A stretch of 64,000 nucleotides of DNA, taken from positions 49,895,501 to 49,959,500 of the forward strand of contig NC_081844.1 of NCBI RefSeq assembly GCF_963259705.1. The letters are read 5' to 3'. Under the pieces are notes generated by a model. It saw nothing but the letters and a program-made list of their open reading frames with translations. It did no database searches and was not told where the DNA came from. This document shows, piece by piece, positions 22,585 through 34,413 of this stretch; the stretch's first letter is position 1, and each line of letters starts with the position of its first letter. The position numbers were made by a program, and so were the translations under genes. This stretch comes from Myotis daubentonii. Taxonomy: Eukaryota; Chordata; Mammalia; Chiroptera; Vespertilionidae.

Positions 22585-22825
22585 AGTTTAATGACCTCAT
22601 GCCTCTCTGAGCCTCAATACTTGCATCTAAAAATAAGTATTATAAGGCTTGAAATTTTGAATTACAGATGAGAAAATGCAAGAAAAATGCTGACAAGTAG
22701 GGAGTTCTGAAAAACAGTAAGCAGTAAAATGGTAGGATGTAAGTTATTAAAATAAGCAATATATGTGAAATACTGTGCAGATACTGGCAAAAGTGCTGTT
22801 GGTAATTGATAAACATTTGTTAAAA
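22585..22825 (-). mobile_element. MIR-like ancient SINE, reverse
   Basis: The plus strand reads TAATGACCTCATGCCTCTCT, GAGCCTCAATACTTGCATCT, then AAAATGGTAGGATG and GATAAACATTTGTTAAAAG. This order resembles the reverse complement of mammalian MIR (CTCTGAGCCTCAGTTTCCTC and an AATAAATGTT-type end). Heavily diverged. Confidence 0.5.
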
Positions 22826-24246
22826 GATCAAAAGTATGAATATTTGTAATAGGAACAATACTTTGTTTTTATTAATGTGCTTTTCTCTGCATTTTCATGT
22901 GCATGAACTGTTTAATCTCTGGTATCCACTTGGCCCAGGGTCGTGGGTAGGTGCTATTAAATTAATTAAACAGGAGACCATTAGACTGAGGTGGCTCTAA
23001 TGCTTTACCAGCCTGAGGATGCACACTGAAATTTAAGCCAGAGTTGATTTCCATAAATGCCTCAACATTAAAAAATTAAAACTTAAGAACAACTGATCAC
23101 AAACAGCCAACTAGGCTTCTCAAATATGATAACTGCTTAAGTTGTTAACTAATCAGCTAATTTCCTTGCTATGTTTCTGTGTGCCCTACCTACAAAAGCC
23201 TTTCCCTTATTTCCTCCTGGCAGAGAATTCCTAACCATTTCTGGTTTGGTGCTGCTCAGTTTAAATAAATGTTCATTCAAAATTTCAATGTAGTCCAGTT
23301 TATCTTTTAACAATATATAAATTCAGTTTTTAAGATAAACTGGAAAGGAAATAAAAAAAACTTAAAATTCAGTTTCTAAACTAAAAATAACAATAATCAA
23401 TAAATGAAATAAATGCCATTATTTCTCTAGAAGAAGATGACTTTAAATTTCTTTACCTTCCATGGAATGGTTAGGATATCACTTCCTCTGATGACTGTTA
23501 GCCCGTGAAACTCATTATGCAAAGAGAGAAGGGATCTGCAGAGAGAAAGCAGAAAACCTGAAACTCTCACCTTCCAACTGAGAAGGAGTGTGGGGAAATG
23601 TGCCCAGATGTGTGCGCTGATCTTCTTCTCTTACCCAGGTGCCAGATGGCAAATTATGCTAGTTAAGCCTAGAACAGTGGATCTCAAAGTATGGTCCCTA
23701 CTCTCACAGCATTTTATTATGCATGGCATTTAAAAAATAGGCACAGAGTGTCCTGTATTTCTAATGAAGAGGGATGCAAAGAGCTGAAATCTCTGAGGAG
23801 CATGTCAGAAGTGGTTATTTCTCCAAGGAAAAGCGGCCAATTGCAGTACCCAGTCTGCAGAACCGGGTTTCAGGAATTAAGTACAGCTGACAAAAATCAC
23901 ACTGAGGTTCCTACTGGGTTAAACAGTGTTCTCCTAAAATTCATGTCCACACAGAACCTCAGAATGTGGCCATGTTTAAAAACTGGGTGTTTGTGTTATA
24001 ATAGTTAAGATTAAAGTCATAGTGGATTACGGTGGGCCCTAACTCCAATGACTGGTGTTTTTATAAGAAGGCAATATGAAGAGACAGAGACATATATAGA
24101 ATTCAGTTACCTCCAGGTAAAAAGTACTCTCAAAACCTGACAGACTTAGATTTTTAAGACAAAGAGGAATGAATATCTAAACATTTCTTGTCAGAGTGGT
24201 CATGTTCGACTAAATTAAAAAGAGAAACTAAGTATCAAATAGTAAG
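22826..24246. other. No gene; old repeat traces
   Basis: At 23676 the phrase CAGTGGATCTCAAAGTATGG resembles the start of MER5/Charlie-type hAT repeats. At 23925-24105 the phrases TAAAATTCATGTCCACACAG, CCTCAGAATGTGGCCATG and GGTGGGCCCTAACTCCAATG resemble a common ancient mammalian LTR (MaLR/MLT-like). Both are recognition only, and neither keeps a coding frame. Confidence 0.4.
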
Positions 24247-24247
24247 G

Positions 24248-24436
24248 ATAGCCTGGCTTGTGTGGCTCAGTGATTGGGCGCTGCACCAAGAGGTCACAGG
24301 TTCAATTCCCAGTAAGGTTGTGAGCTCAATTCCCAGTAGGGGGCGTGCAGGAGGCAGATGATCAATGACTCTCATCATTGATGTTTCTATCCTTCCCTCT
24401 CCCTTCCTCTCTGAAATCAATAAAAATATTTTTAAG
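24248..24436 (+). mobile_element. tRNA-derived SINE, internally shortened
   Basis: Head GCCTGGCTTGTGTGGCTCAG, ATTGGGCGCTGCACC, B-box GGTTCAATTCC and a duplicated TCAATTCCCAGTA phrase (two copies 28 bases apart, one of which is body sequence), then GTGCAGGAGGCAGATGATCAATG-type body and GAAATCAATAAAAATA. Confidence 0.87.
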
Positions 24437-24439
24437 TGT

Positions 24440-25574
24440 GTTAATATATCCCAAATGTATGAAGCTTTCATCTATTGCCACTTGAAAAATCTGCATTGAG
24501 CACATATTCTTCATGATCACTTTTCTTTGCATGCACTGAGCTCTTAGCAGGCCATGCATAGGAATTTTATAAGAGCAACTTCACAGGAATTCTTATATTT
24601 GCGGAATAAGTATTACTTGACAATGTTTCAGTATCAAAATTCTTTGCATAATAAAATATATTTTGAGCTATTGTCAAACATTTGACTGGTGCAGCTTATG
24701 AAACTTGCAATCTCTCTTTTTTTTTAATGAAAGGAAGATAGCAGACTCATTAATTCTATGCTATAACTTCTCCCAGAAAATAACTTCCAGTTCCCTACAG
24801 AATCAGTCTAGTTCTGGAAAGAAAAAAAAAAGATAATTACTGTGAGACCTTATTAAGTTAGAATTTGCCACTGCATGAACATAAAAAATCGTTTCTTCAG
24901 AAAACTGCATTAATTACACAGACTTCTAAATGGCCTTTACAAGATTTTAAAGCTGTTCAATGAATATCAGTATTTGATATATTCAGCACTTTACATTTCT
25001 CATTTGGCCAAATATATAAAATAGGAATTTGGTGGATGGGAAACCATCAATTGGTGGATAGGTAACCACCCTCATTAAATTATTTATAGACTCTCTCCTC
25101 CCTTTTCTTTCTGGAGCATTCATAATGCAGTAAATATTTTGGAGACCAAATATACTATAGACAGATAAATAGGAGCTCAAAAAAGGAGTGCATTAGTCTA
25201 TTAAAATAACTTAGGAAAGTCTTGATTGTCTGATATTCAGAGGATCTCAACTATATAAGACAATAATCAACTTTCACAATTTTGTATAAATTTAGTTTTT
25301 AATACTGAATATGTTATTTATGTATACACTAATTATGTTTCTTTCCTGTCTGGTTATTCCTGCATTCTGCCTGCAGAATTCCTCTGCAGCCTCATGTTTT
25401 CCTCTTTCCCATAAATTCAGTAATCGGAGCCACCCTTCTTGATCTGGACACACCATAAGCAACTCTCCATTTGTGTCCATGTAGTTTCTTTGCCTAGAAA
25501 GTACCATCACCTTCACCAAGTCAGCTGGATAAACTTATTTTAATCTTCTAAAAATATTCAAATACCGCCTAATC
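24440..25574. other. No gene supported
   Basis: AT-rich sequence. The minus-strand frame at 25292-25519 (75 codons) has no recognised domain; its plus strand (TAGAAAGTACCATCACCTTC near 25495) faintly resembles an L2 3' end. No retroposon with a clear boundary. Confidence 0.4.
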
Positions 25575-25788
25575 CAGGGGTGGGCAAACTTTTTGACTCG
25601 AGGGCCACAATGGGTTCTTAAACTGGACCGGAGGGCTGGAACAAAAGCATGGATGGAGTGTTTGTGTGAACTAATATAAATTCAAAGTAAACATCATTAC
25701 ATAAAAGGGTACGGTCTTTTTTTTCAATAGTTTTATTCATTTCAAACGGGCCGGATCCGGCCCGCGGGCCGTAATTTGCCCACGGCTA
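25575..25788. mobile_element. Non-autonomous hAT MITE, copy 2
   Basis: Same family as 5362-5581: CAGGGGTGGGCAAACTTTTT start and a TTTGCCCACGGCTA end. The 8-bp duplication GCCTAATC lies at 25567-25574 and 25789-25796. The interior is nearly identical to copies 1 and 3, suggesting recent amplification. Confidence 0.93.
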
Positions 25789-25796
25789 GCCTAATC

Positions 25797-27005
25797 CATC
25801 ATTCCTCCCCTTACTTCTACTTGATAAAACAGTGTTTTCCATAACCATATTGTATGTGTGCTTTGTTTGTATTTATAACACATTTGTCTTTCTTTACCCT
25901 AATTGAACAGTAATTGTATTTTTTATTCCATTTGTATCTATACTGCCCTGACATATATGTTGCTGAACTAAAATGAAGAGTGTCAGAAAGACATATTTAG
26001 TTCATTACTGGTGGATAGGACACCATCCTTCTTAAATTACTGAGAGAGAGGGAGAGTGCTATGCTAGCTCTCTTACAGCATGTGCTTCTGCATGAGTGTC
26101 CCTGGCTCCTGCCACCCCCAGCAGGCTTCAGGAAGGGAGAGGAAACCACTAGGCAGAGGGCCTTGCTCCCTCGCCTTGCACCTTCTTCACAGATAATTTT
26201 ATTAATTTTCTCTCTGGGCTGCGTAATCTCTCGTAAATCTTCATCCTCTAAGAGCTTGACTGAAGTACTCCCCACTTTGTCAATCAGATCACTTGTGAAA
26301 GTTAAAAAAATGACTCATCTAGGAAAGATATGATAGAGCCACACTTGACTCGCAGTTGACATTGTAAAGTCAAATTACCATTGCTTTGTCTGCAGTCCTT
26401 CTGCCACCCAGCCAACAACAAACTGCAGTCCTCTGGTTTCCTTTGAAAATGGCATGTCAATCTTCATCAGATGATATTCGTAATTCATGTAGCCGGTGCT
26501 TATTTTTTCTTAAAGACTATGTTGACCTTTTACAAACTTTTGAAAAAAGATTTTGGAAGTGCTCTTGGAAAGGTATTGCTTTTAATTATTTTGCCTTTTA
26601 TGTGTAAAATGCAGATTGTTTCTTTACCATAAAATAATCTCTTGTTTTGTAGTTGGAAACAATTGCCAGGGTTTCCTAATCTCATTAAATTTCAGGAACA
26701 ATCATCATGCTCTAATATGTTCTTAATTACCATTCCCTATACACATATAGAGTCATTCATTTATTAATATTAGACCCCAAAATGACAAGTGACGGATGTA
26801 ATGCAATAGTGTGATTAATTTAAATATTATGCAGTCTAACCCAGTCAGAAGGACACACAAACAGTTCTCGTATTTACTTACATTACTTCTTCTACCCTAG
26901 ATCTTTGACTGACTTTGTCTTAACTAAGGTTTATGGGAGAAAATTGTGAGTGATGACAATGATGATAAGAACTCAAAGAGAGAAAGGGAGGATGATGAAC
27001 TAACT
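25797..27005. other. No gene supported; slightly GC-richer block at 26.05-26.3 kb
   Basis: At 26050-26330 overlapping frames exist on both strands (90-92 codons) in a less AT-rich block. Neither shows a domain, a splice context or coding bias I can defend. It could be old repeat or conserved non-coding sequence. Confidence 0.4.
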
Positions 27006-27185
27006 ACACGCAACACTTTGCCTTTTACAAAGTAATTTCCCATACAGTGCCCCCTTAACCTTACAACTTGAGAGGTAGGTGTTTTTCTGCTCACTTCCTA
27101 ATTAAAACAACATCATTTCAGCAAGTTTGTGACGCCTTTTAGAGCCCAAAGTGCTAGATGCCAAATTTGAATCTAAGTAAGTATT
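27006..27185 (+). mobile_element. MIR-like ancient SINE
   Basis: The order ACTTTGCCTTTTACAAAGTA, then CTTAACCTTACAACTTGAGA, GGTAGGTG, TTTCAGCAAGTTTGTGACGC and AATTTGAATCTAAG follows the MIR core (TCCTCACAAC...GAGGTAGGT). Diverged, no target duplication. Confidence 0.45.
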
Positions 27186-27874
27186 ATTGTGTTTGTGAGC
27201 TTTTCCCCTCCACTCCATGGTTCTTATTGCTTCAGAGTTAAATAATAAATGAGTATCTCTCTATTTTGAATGTACTTACTGGCAGCCCTCATGATACGTC
27301 ACCACTAAATATTTCACCTGCATTTCCTAAGAATAACCAAATACCTAACACACAGTCCAAGTTAAAATTCTTGTAATTGTACAAGTGATATTCTTTATAG
27401 CTTTACTTTCTAAAATCTAGAACTTGAAAATAAACACACATGGCTCAAAAAATGTGGAGACATAAGATAAAGCCACAGAACTGCCTCCCAACACAATTTA
27501 TTTTGGAAGAAAAGCTCATCTGACTTCAAATTAAAAAATTAAGCCAAGTTCTGCAGACCAGTTTTTTGTTCTTTATTTAACATCATAGATGTTAAATATC
27601 TATGATACATATGTTTATTTCTCAATTGTATCAAAAATTAGAAAAGTAAAATAATATTACTGTTCAAATTAGATGAAAGCTATGGGTAAGTCTGATTTTC
27701 AAGTAACTGGTAAATGTTATGGATTTTAAAATAAGAACATTTGTGGTAGGGCAAATTCTGTTTTAAAAAATGCTATTAATTCAATCTTAATGATTATCTA
27801 CTAATTTCCATTTACTCAAAGACCAAATTTTTCAGTGAGTCAGTGGGAAAATGTGAGATGTCTAAAACCAAATA
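27186..27874. other. No gene; AT-rich DNA
   Basis: No supported feature. A local near-repeat CATAGATGTTAAATATCTATG near 27585 is a small palindrome only. Confidence 0.45.
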
Positions 27875-28203
27875 CAGTAGGTCTTCGGGTTATGTTGGAG
27901 ATCTGTTCCTACAGCGCGATGTAACGCGATTTTTGCCGTAAGTTGGAACCCACCTATATGAGCACCTACACGTCACTCACATGGAACACATACACAGCAG
28001 TAATGAAGTGAAACGGTAAAAAAATTTAAAAGAAAGATAACAATTCCTGACCTTTACTTGTGGTAAATAAACAATAAAAAACATGAAGCACATATGTACA
28101 TATGTCAAAATGAAGGAACTTTTTTTTTAATAAATAAATGGGAGATGGCGACATAACCACGAAACGACATACGTCGAGTCTGATGTAACCCGAGGACTGC
28201 CTG
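27875..28203. mobile_element. TA-flanked TIR element (Tigger/pogo-like MITE), 329 bp
   Basis: Termini CAGTAGGTCTTCGGGTTATG and a TGTAACCCGAGGACTGCCTG end form an imperfect inverted repeat, and TA dinucleotides flank both ends. The subterminal part keeps further pairing (ATGTAACGCGAT versus ATACGTCGAGTC is weaker). TA targets and CAG...CTG ends fit Tc1/mariner-Tigger elements. No transposase frame. Confidence 0.8.
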
Positions 28204-28205
28204 TA

Positions 28206-28779
28206 TTTTTGCTTCTAAGCCACATGATCACCAAGAGAGAAAGTAAGAGTTGGTACGTCATCTCTCCTTTTGATACAGCCATAGCTAAGTTTTCTCAGTA
28301 CATGGAAAAGTAGAACCAGGCCTAGACCCTGACATCCTGGAAAAAACTATCCAGTGCTCAGGAGACTAGAGAAGCCAGCACCACTCTCCCTTGCCATTGG
28401 CATACAATCAAACTGGCCATGGGTCTACAGGATAACTTCTTATAATAAAGTGTAGCCTCTGGCCTTCTGCAAACATGTTATATGGGCTTCAGGTTTCCTT
28501 TACATCTGTGACCTCAGTGTTTCTTGTTCTTTGCTGACATCCATGAACTGATCTCTCAAATGGCTGCCCAATGATTGTATTCTCCATTCCTATCCCTCCT
28601 CAAAAACTACTGGCAGGAAACATTTAAATAAGTATTTGCATAAAAGTGTAAAATGACTGACAAGTTTTAGATGCCAAGCCCTACTTTGGTACATTTGCAT
28701 TTCAATTAATTAAAAATTAAAACCAAAGATTAGTCAACCCATAGCAAACGTTTATTGGAGAAGTAATTATTATGACTCT
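28206..28779. other. No gene recognised
   Basis: Ordinary sequence with mixed composition. No frame or repeat I can name. Confidence 0.45.
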
Positions 28780-29005
28780 TGCTGAGATCTTCATAAGACT
28801 TGTACAATTTTAAATACTTTCCATATTACTGTGTTAACTTCTGTCATCCTCAAAACACTCTTGTGGAGTAGGCACTATTGGTATTCACATTTTCAAGAAG
28901 ATATGATTAACATATTAAAAAACAAAGGCAGAGCAAGGTTAAATAATTTGTTGAAGATTCTTTCCAGAGCTAGCTAATGGCTGAGCCAGAATTCCAACCC
29001 ATTTT
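28780..29005 (+). mobile_element. MIR ancient SINE
   Basis: Clear MIR order: TTACTGTGTTAACTTCTGTC, ATCCTCAAAACACTCTTGTG, GAGTAGGCACTATTGGTATT, AAAGGCAGAGCAAGGTTAAA, AGAGCTAGCTAATGGCTGAG, CCAGAATTCCAACCC. It carries a moderate load of substitutions and small indels, as expected for a repeat shared by all placental mammals. Confidence 0.8.
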
Positions 29006-30844
29006 CTTCATCATCTGTTTACTCAGTAACTACAATATACTGACTTTGGAAAGGCAAGAAGAAGAAGAAAATTATTTTTCTTTCTTTACCATAAATCATA
29101 TCATTTAAGCATTGTGTTATCTACTTCTAATGCCACCCCAGACTTGTAGGGGTATATGTTTCTGGGTTCATATTAGGAAATGCAGTAAGTCTTCTTCACA
29201 TCCCTTGCTTATATTGACAGTCACCCACAGAATGGACAAGTACCAAGGTTTCTCTACATGTCCTGGAATAAAATTTTCCTACCATATTAATGTGTACTAG
29301 CTTTAACTGGAGAATAACTGGATACAATCATGAATTATGAAAGGCATTTACAGATTTAAAGTCATTGTTTTAGTACTCAATGGCAGTAATTCCCTCCTGG
29401 ATTTGTTCTCCCACTCTCTCAAAAAATTTTTTTCTCATTTAGCTGCACTTGATTTTGAATTCAAGGTTGTTCTGAAAATAAAAAGTTCTGAAAAGAATAC
29501 ACAGTAGCATAGCAAATGAATATGCTGTACTACCCATATCATTACTACTACATTTATTTTCTAAAAATGTCACAATACATATTTCTCAAATAAAATATAT
29601 ACTTATCAAATGAGCAGATTTTAAAATATATCAGTATTGGGGAATTTTTAGTATTAAAATAATTTAAGAGTACATAAAATATGTAAGCTATCTTTAAAAT
29701 TTTGATACTTGAAGTTTGTATAACCTTTCTCTGTTCCTCAACTAGAAGTAAAGGCATCTGAAAAGTAATTATTATGTAAATATAGAAAAAGCTAATATTA
29801 TCTACTAGAAACCAATTTTAATACTTTGTCTGCAAAATAAGTCAGTCTGTAGAATATTAGCTCATTCACTAAGACACCTGGAGGACATGGAATGATTATT
29901 CATAGTAACCATTTTAGCATTTCTATCTTTTTTCTCTGTATTCTTATGAAAATGCCACTAGCATAAATATATTATATGGTCAAATTGTATGTGTAAGTAA
30001 CACAACTCTGGCTGACAATCAGAATCACTTTCAAAATGTTTTAAAATGCAGAATTCTCAGGATCTCTTCTATTCATACAGGATCAGAACTCCAACACAAG
30101 GCCAGAAAACTCAAATGTATAAGAAACCCTTGTAAATGACTGATGATCAGCAGAACTGGAAGGCACTCTGTAACTAGGCTAATACACTTCAGAGGAATTT
30201 TATTCGATTGTTCAATTCATGTTGAATATTTCAGTGATAAGAAATATACATTTACTGATTTGTTGTTCACTAAAAACTACTGGCAGGAAAAGACTTTCAA
30301 AGTTTGCCACCATACTAAAATATAAGAGAACTTGAAATGCACTCATTTTTATTAATTTTAAACACTTCAAAATTTACTGATAGGCAGGCAGAATTAGAGG
30401 GATGCCATTTTTAACTAATACTGTACATACTTTCAATGGTATACACTTAGATCACACCTAATAAATATACTGGCAGGCCTTCGGTATCTTCCCATTATTT
30501 GCCCATATCTAGCCTTTAGCTCTTGCATACATGAAGGGAGGGGGGAGGAGTTTATCTAATTTTTTACAGGAACATATATTCATAGAAATTGGAAGTTAAA
30601 AATAAAAATGTGACAGGCCATGGAAGCAGACATCACTAAAACTAGATAACAGAATATTGTATGTTTAATGAAACTGGCACAATAGAAACAATTTTTATAA
30701 TTTATTAAATGCATGTTTGTGGATAGACATACCGTAAGAAATAAAATAGACAATGGAAAATGTATGTGAAATCTGATGAAAGATATAAAACTATCTCATT
30801 ATAGACGTTATTTATACAGATGTAAATTTCATATGGCTCTAAGG
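29006..30844. other. No gene; AT-rich DNA
   Basis: About 1.8 kb of AT-rich sequence. A phrase at 30010-30110 (CTGACAATCAGAATCACTTTC, AAATGCAGAATTCTCAGGAT) resembles a MER5-type hAT fragment. Short frames have no support. Confidence 0.45.
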
Positions 30845-31058
30845 CAGGGGTGGGCAAACTTTTTGACTCGAGGGCCTCAATGGGTTCTTAAACTGGACCG
30901 GAGGGCCGGAACAAAAGCATGGATGGAGTGTTTGTGTGAACTAATATAAATTGAAAGTAAACATCATTACATAAAAGGGTACGGTCTTTTTTTTTTTTAG
31001 TTTTATTCATTTCAAATGGGCCGTATCCGGCCCACGGGCCGTAGTTTGCCCACGGCTG
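30845..31058. mobile_element. Non-autonomous hAT MITE, copy 3
   Basis: CAGGGGTGGGCAAACTTTTT start and AGTTTGCCCACGGCTG end, 8-bp duplication CTCTAAGG at 30837-30844 and 31059-31066. Nearly identical to the copies at 5362 and 25575. Its T-run (30988-30999) differs in length between copies. Confidence 0.94.
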
Positions 31059-31109
31059 CTCTAAGGTCATAAGACCTCATCTTATCAAAAACTACATTCA
31101 TCAGTCCCA

Positions 31110-31341
31110 TCCTATATAATAAAAGGCTAATATGCAAATTGTCTCCTTGACTGGGAGTTCGACCAGCTCCTCCCCATGGCTGGCCCTGACCCCAATCAGT
31201 CCCTCCCACCCCAATCAGGGGTGGGGCCAGCTGACCAACCTCCAGCATCCCCTCCCCCTGGCCAGCCGGGCCCAATCGGCCCCCATTTGGGTAGGCCAGC
31301 TGGATCCCACCCATGCATGAATTTGTGCACTGGGCCTCTAG
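31110..31341 (+). mobile_element. Short non-autonomous Helitron, 232 bp
   Basis: It starts TCCTATATAATAAAAGGCTA and ends GCATGAATTTGTGCAC, GGGCCTCTAG, followed by T; an A precedes it. Both ends are intact, so this is a complete but very small HeliBat-type copy. The interior is C-rich with no coding capacity. Confidence 0.95.
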
Positions 31342-31344
31342 TTT

Positions 31345-32033
31345 TTTAATAATCTCATTTGTTTGTATTTAGGTGTGTTAGACTAACTCAAAAACAGTAG
31401 ATACAAAATACTATTTTCTCTTATTTGTTCATTCTATCAATCAAAAAGAAGAAAAGAAAACTATACCAAGTACTGATATGTAATAAGAAATGTGCTAATG
31501 CAACACATAAAATAAGCAAGGTGCCTACCTTTGTTAACTAAATACCAAGTTTGAGAGGTAAAATAAAACCAGTAATTACCAAGCAATTATAAGTGTGACA
31601 AGTGCTACAAAGGAAAAGAATAGAAAAATAGTTGCTATGAAGGTGTCAAGAAAGGATAGAAAGAGCTACAAGGTAGTTCAAGAACTTCTCCATGGTGAAT
31701 GGCATTCAAACTAATAAATTGAGACTGTGAAGAGGCAAAGGAGTTAGTCAACCAGGGGATAGGAGTGGAGAAAGCACTGCAGAGAGAGGAAACGACACGT
31801 GTAAAGAATGAGAAGTGGGAAGAGTTAGATGGAGACTCAAAACAATTATGCTGGCTTACACATGATTTGAACATCACTTGCCAGTAGTGATGCCAAAATC
31901 AATTAGTATGTTTTTAATGGCCTTCCTATTTTTCCTTCCCTCCCCCTTCCCTCATTTCTGGTCCCTTTGATCCCTTCTCATATAAACTTTTGTCTCAGGC
32001 TCTGCTTTTAGGGGAACACAGATTTTAAAGCTA
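31345..32033. other. No gene; possible ancient repeat
   Basis: 31550-31870 (AGTGTGACAAGTGCTACAAA, CACTGCAGAGAGAGGAAACG) resembles the same old mammalian repeat type found at 59280-59870. Not delimited further. Confidence 0.4.
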
Positions 32034-32739
32034 CAGTGGGGCCTTGACTTATGAGTGTCCTGACTAAGGAGTTTTTCGAGATATGAGCCGTCTCTCGGCC
32101 GATTTTTTGCTTTGAGTTGCGAGCTAAAATTCGGGTTACGAGCCAGCTTCAGATACCCCACTGCTAGTTGGCGCAGCGAACGTCACAGTGAACGCCACAA
32201 CATCAGCCCAGCATCACGTGTCTCACCCGTTCACTTTAAGCGGTTAGGCTCTTAGTTGAAGCATCAGTGTTGTGCTCGCATTTGTGCTTGCAGTTATTTT
32301 GCAAAACAGATCTCATTGGACAGGTTTTTATCGAAAACTCCTGTAGATGAAAGTGATGAAAGCGTGGCGAAAAGGGCAAAAATCAGCAAATAAGATTCAG
32401 GTATTCAGTTATTCAGTTCAGCCTTTCTCCTCCAACTCCATCAGCATCTTTAAGTTTGATCTCCAAGGTAAATGCTGTACATTAAACTTAATAAAACAAG
32501 TTTATTGCACTACATTCTATTATTCAGTATTGTGTTTTTATACAATATTAGTTATTTTTATATACATTTTTATTATTTAAAAACATTTAACAAAACAATT
32601 GCAGTGTGTTTTGGGTGTCCGGAATGGATTAATGGCATTTCAATTCATTGTAATGGTGAAAATTGATTTGACATACGAGTAATTTGAGTTACGAGCTCCA
32701 TCACGGAACAAATTAAACTCGTAAGTCAAGGCCCCACTG
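32034..32739. mobile_element. TA-flanked TIR element (Tigger-like), 706 bp
   Basis: Inverted termini CAGTGGGGCCTTGACTTATG and GTAAGTCAAGGCCCCACTG, TA on both sides. The subterminal sequences also mirror each other (GAGTTGCGAGCTAAA versus GAGTTACGAGCTCCA). The interior is AT-rich with only short frames (77 and 64 codons) that I do not recognise. Probably a deletion derivative of a larger pogo/Tigger element. Confidence 0.88.
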
Positions 32740-32741
32740 TA

Positions 32742-33841
32742 TATTATCAAAGCCTCAGGGGATAAATTAGAAAGTATTTACATAGACACAAGCATTTAGC
32801 ATAAAAGATTCAGAACATTCGTATTAGAAAATTATTGTAACTATTTCTTTCCTATCATTTGAATGAATTTTTACCATATGTTAGCCAGCAGGAACAAAAA
32901 TCACCAGAATAATAAAATGCATGAAAAATTTAAATTCTACTGCTATTGAGACACACGTGGAGTAATTATAAAAGATTAAAGTGTTACTCTAATCATCTGC
33001 AATAAATATGTAACTCAGACAATGTTGCAATATGTATGCCACTCATATAGGAACTAAACCAGTATTCTGAATGAAGAAAATCCAAATCAGACCAACACTT
33101 ACCTGCCAACCATGCTTAGATGCTTTCAGAGAGTCCTACTATATAATGCCCTAACATTACTAAACTATATTTAGATCCTTTTAGTAATGTCTTTTATTGT
33201 TTAAGGTCAAATAGAGACAATCCATTACCAGAAATAAAATTTTCTTAATTATATGATTAAGCATATTTAAACCCTAGAGAAAATAATGCAATATTGGTTC
33301 TTGTTTATTGCCCTTTGACACCTAAAAGTCTCTCTTAAATGGTGTTAGGGAAGCCCTTTTCTGGCACCATCTTTTTCTCCCCCATCTCTCCCCATACTGT
33401 TTCCCTGGATTTTATGCCCTATTGTTCTACAACACAAAGCCTATTTTGTTTTTGTTGTCTTACTTTCAGCCACTGGTTAGGGTTTCAAATCAGACTGAAG
33501 CAGATTTTTCTTGGATTTGGACTGGTGTTTTGAAGACATATTAGGTCTTTCCAGGCCCTGTACATAAATAGTACATGAGAAAAACAGCCTGCCTCATCCA
33601 GCTTAGGAAAGACATCCACCATGCTCAGCAATATACTTTATTTCATTTTCCATGTTTTAATTCCAGAATATCTCCTAGTGCTTAACTGTCAAACACTGAA
33701 GCCTCAAATTCTGGGTAAGTGGCTCTCCCATATGAATATAAGACATTTAAAAGACAAAGATAAATTTCTTACTAACATTGTTTGCCTTATAACAAAAATC
33801 TTTTTATCAGTCTATCAAGCAATGACCATTTTATTACAGCA
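32742..33841. other. No gene; holds one copy of an unclassified repeat pair
   Basis: Most is AT-rich and unremarkable. 33595-33735 is similar to 40745-40990 (for example CTTAGGAAAGACATCCACCATG against CTTAGGGAAGACATTCACCATG), so it is a repeat I cannot name. Confidence 0.45.
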
Positions 33842-34413
33842 TCCTAATATATAAAAACCCAGGGTCCATAATGACCGAAGGCTCGACCGACCAGAAGTCA
33901 GTCCTGCAGTCAGTGCTGGGTTGCCATGGCGACCCAGCACTGCTGGCCACTGCTACGGGCACCGTGACAAAGCACTGACTGCCGAGGGGGCTGCGGATCA
34001 GGCCCAGAGAGAGGCCCGAAGAGAAGCAGGGTCTGATCTGCAGCCTCCATGGCAGCTGTTGATCAGCCATTGCCTCTCTTTCTCTCTAGGCTTCGCCAGC
34101 AACCGCGCTTCTGTTTCTCTCCAGGCTTCCACAGGGGCTGCTGATCAGACCCGCCTCTCTGATCAGGCCCACAGATAGGCCCGGAGTCGCTGACTGGCAT
34201 AGAAACTGACCAATCAGAACCAAATCTGGGTGAAGTGCGAGGAGCCAATGGCTGCCTAGGAGGCAGAGCTTTGATACTGATTGGCAAAGAAACCGACCAA
34301 TCAGAACCCAATCTGGGTGAACTGAGAAGGCAGAACCTAAGGTGGGGGCTGAGGAGGGGTTTTAAGGTCAACAGCTGTTTGGTGTAAGGTGTAAGAAAGA
34401 GGTTCAATTTCTT
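33842..34413 (+). mobile_element. Helitron, left part (split by L1)
   Basis: It starts TCCTAATATATAAAAACCCA, a Helitron-like 5' end. It continues with GC-rich sequence holding an inverted phrase pair (CAGTGCTGGGTTGCCATGG / GCGACCCAGCACTG) and repeated CCAATCAGAACC segments. At 34399-34413 it is cut by the L1 target duplication, and the sequence resumes at 39984. The expected 3' hairpin/CTAG end is not evident before the next Helitron, so the element may be truncated. Confidence 0.75.

Noticed and set aside
25997..26333. Overlapping 90-92 codon frames on opposite strands in a GC-richer block
   Set aside because: No domain, no splice-site-supported exon structure, and both strands are equally open. 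Kept only as an unassigned block.
29554..29757. Host small protein genes among the many 60-80 codon frames
   Set aside because: Their number and AT-rich composition match chance expectation, and none shows a signal peptide, motif or exon context I can defend.
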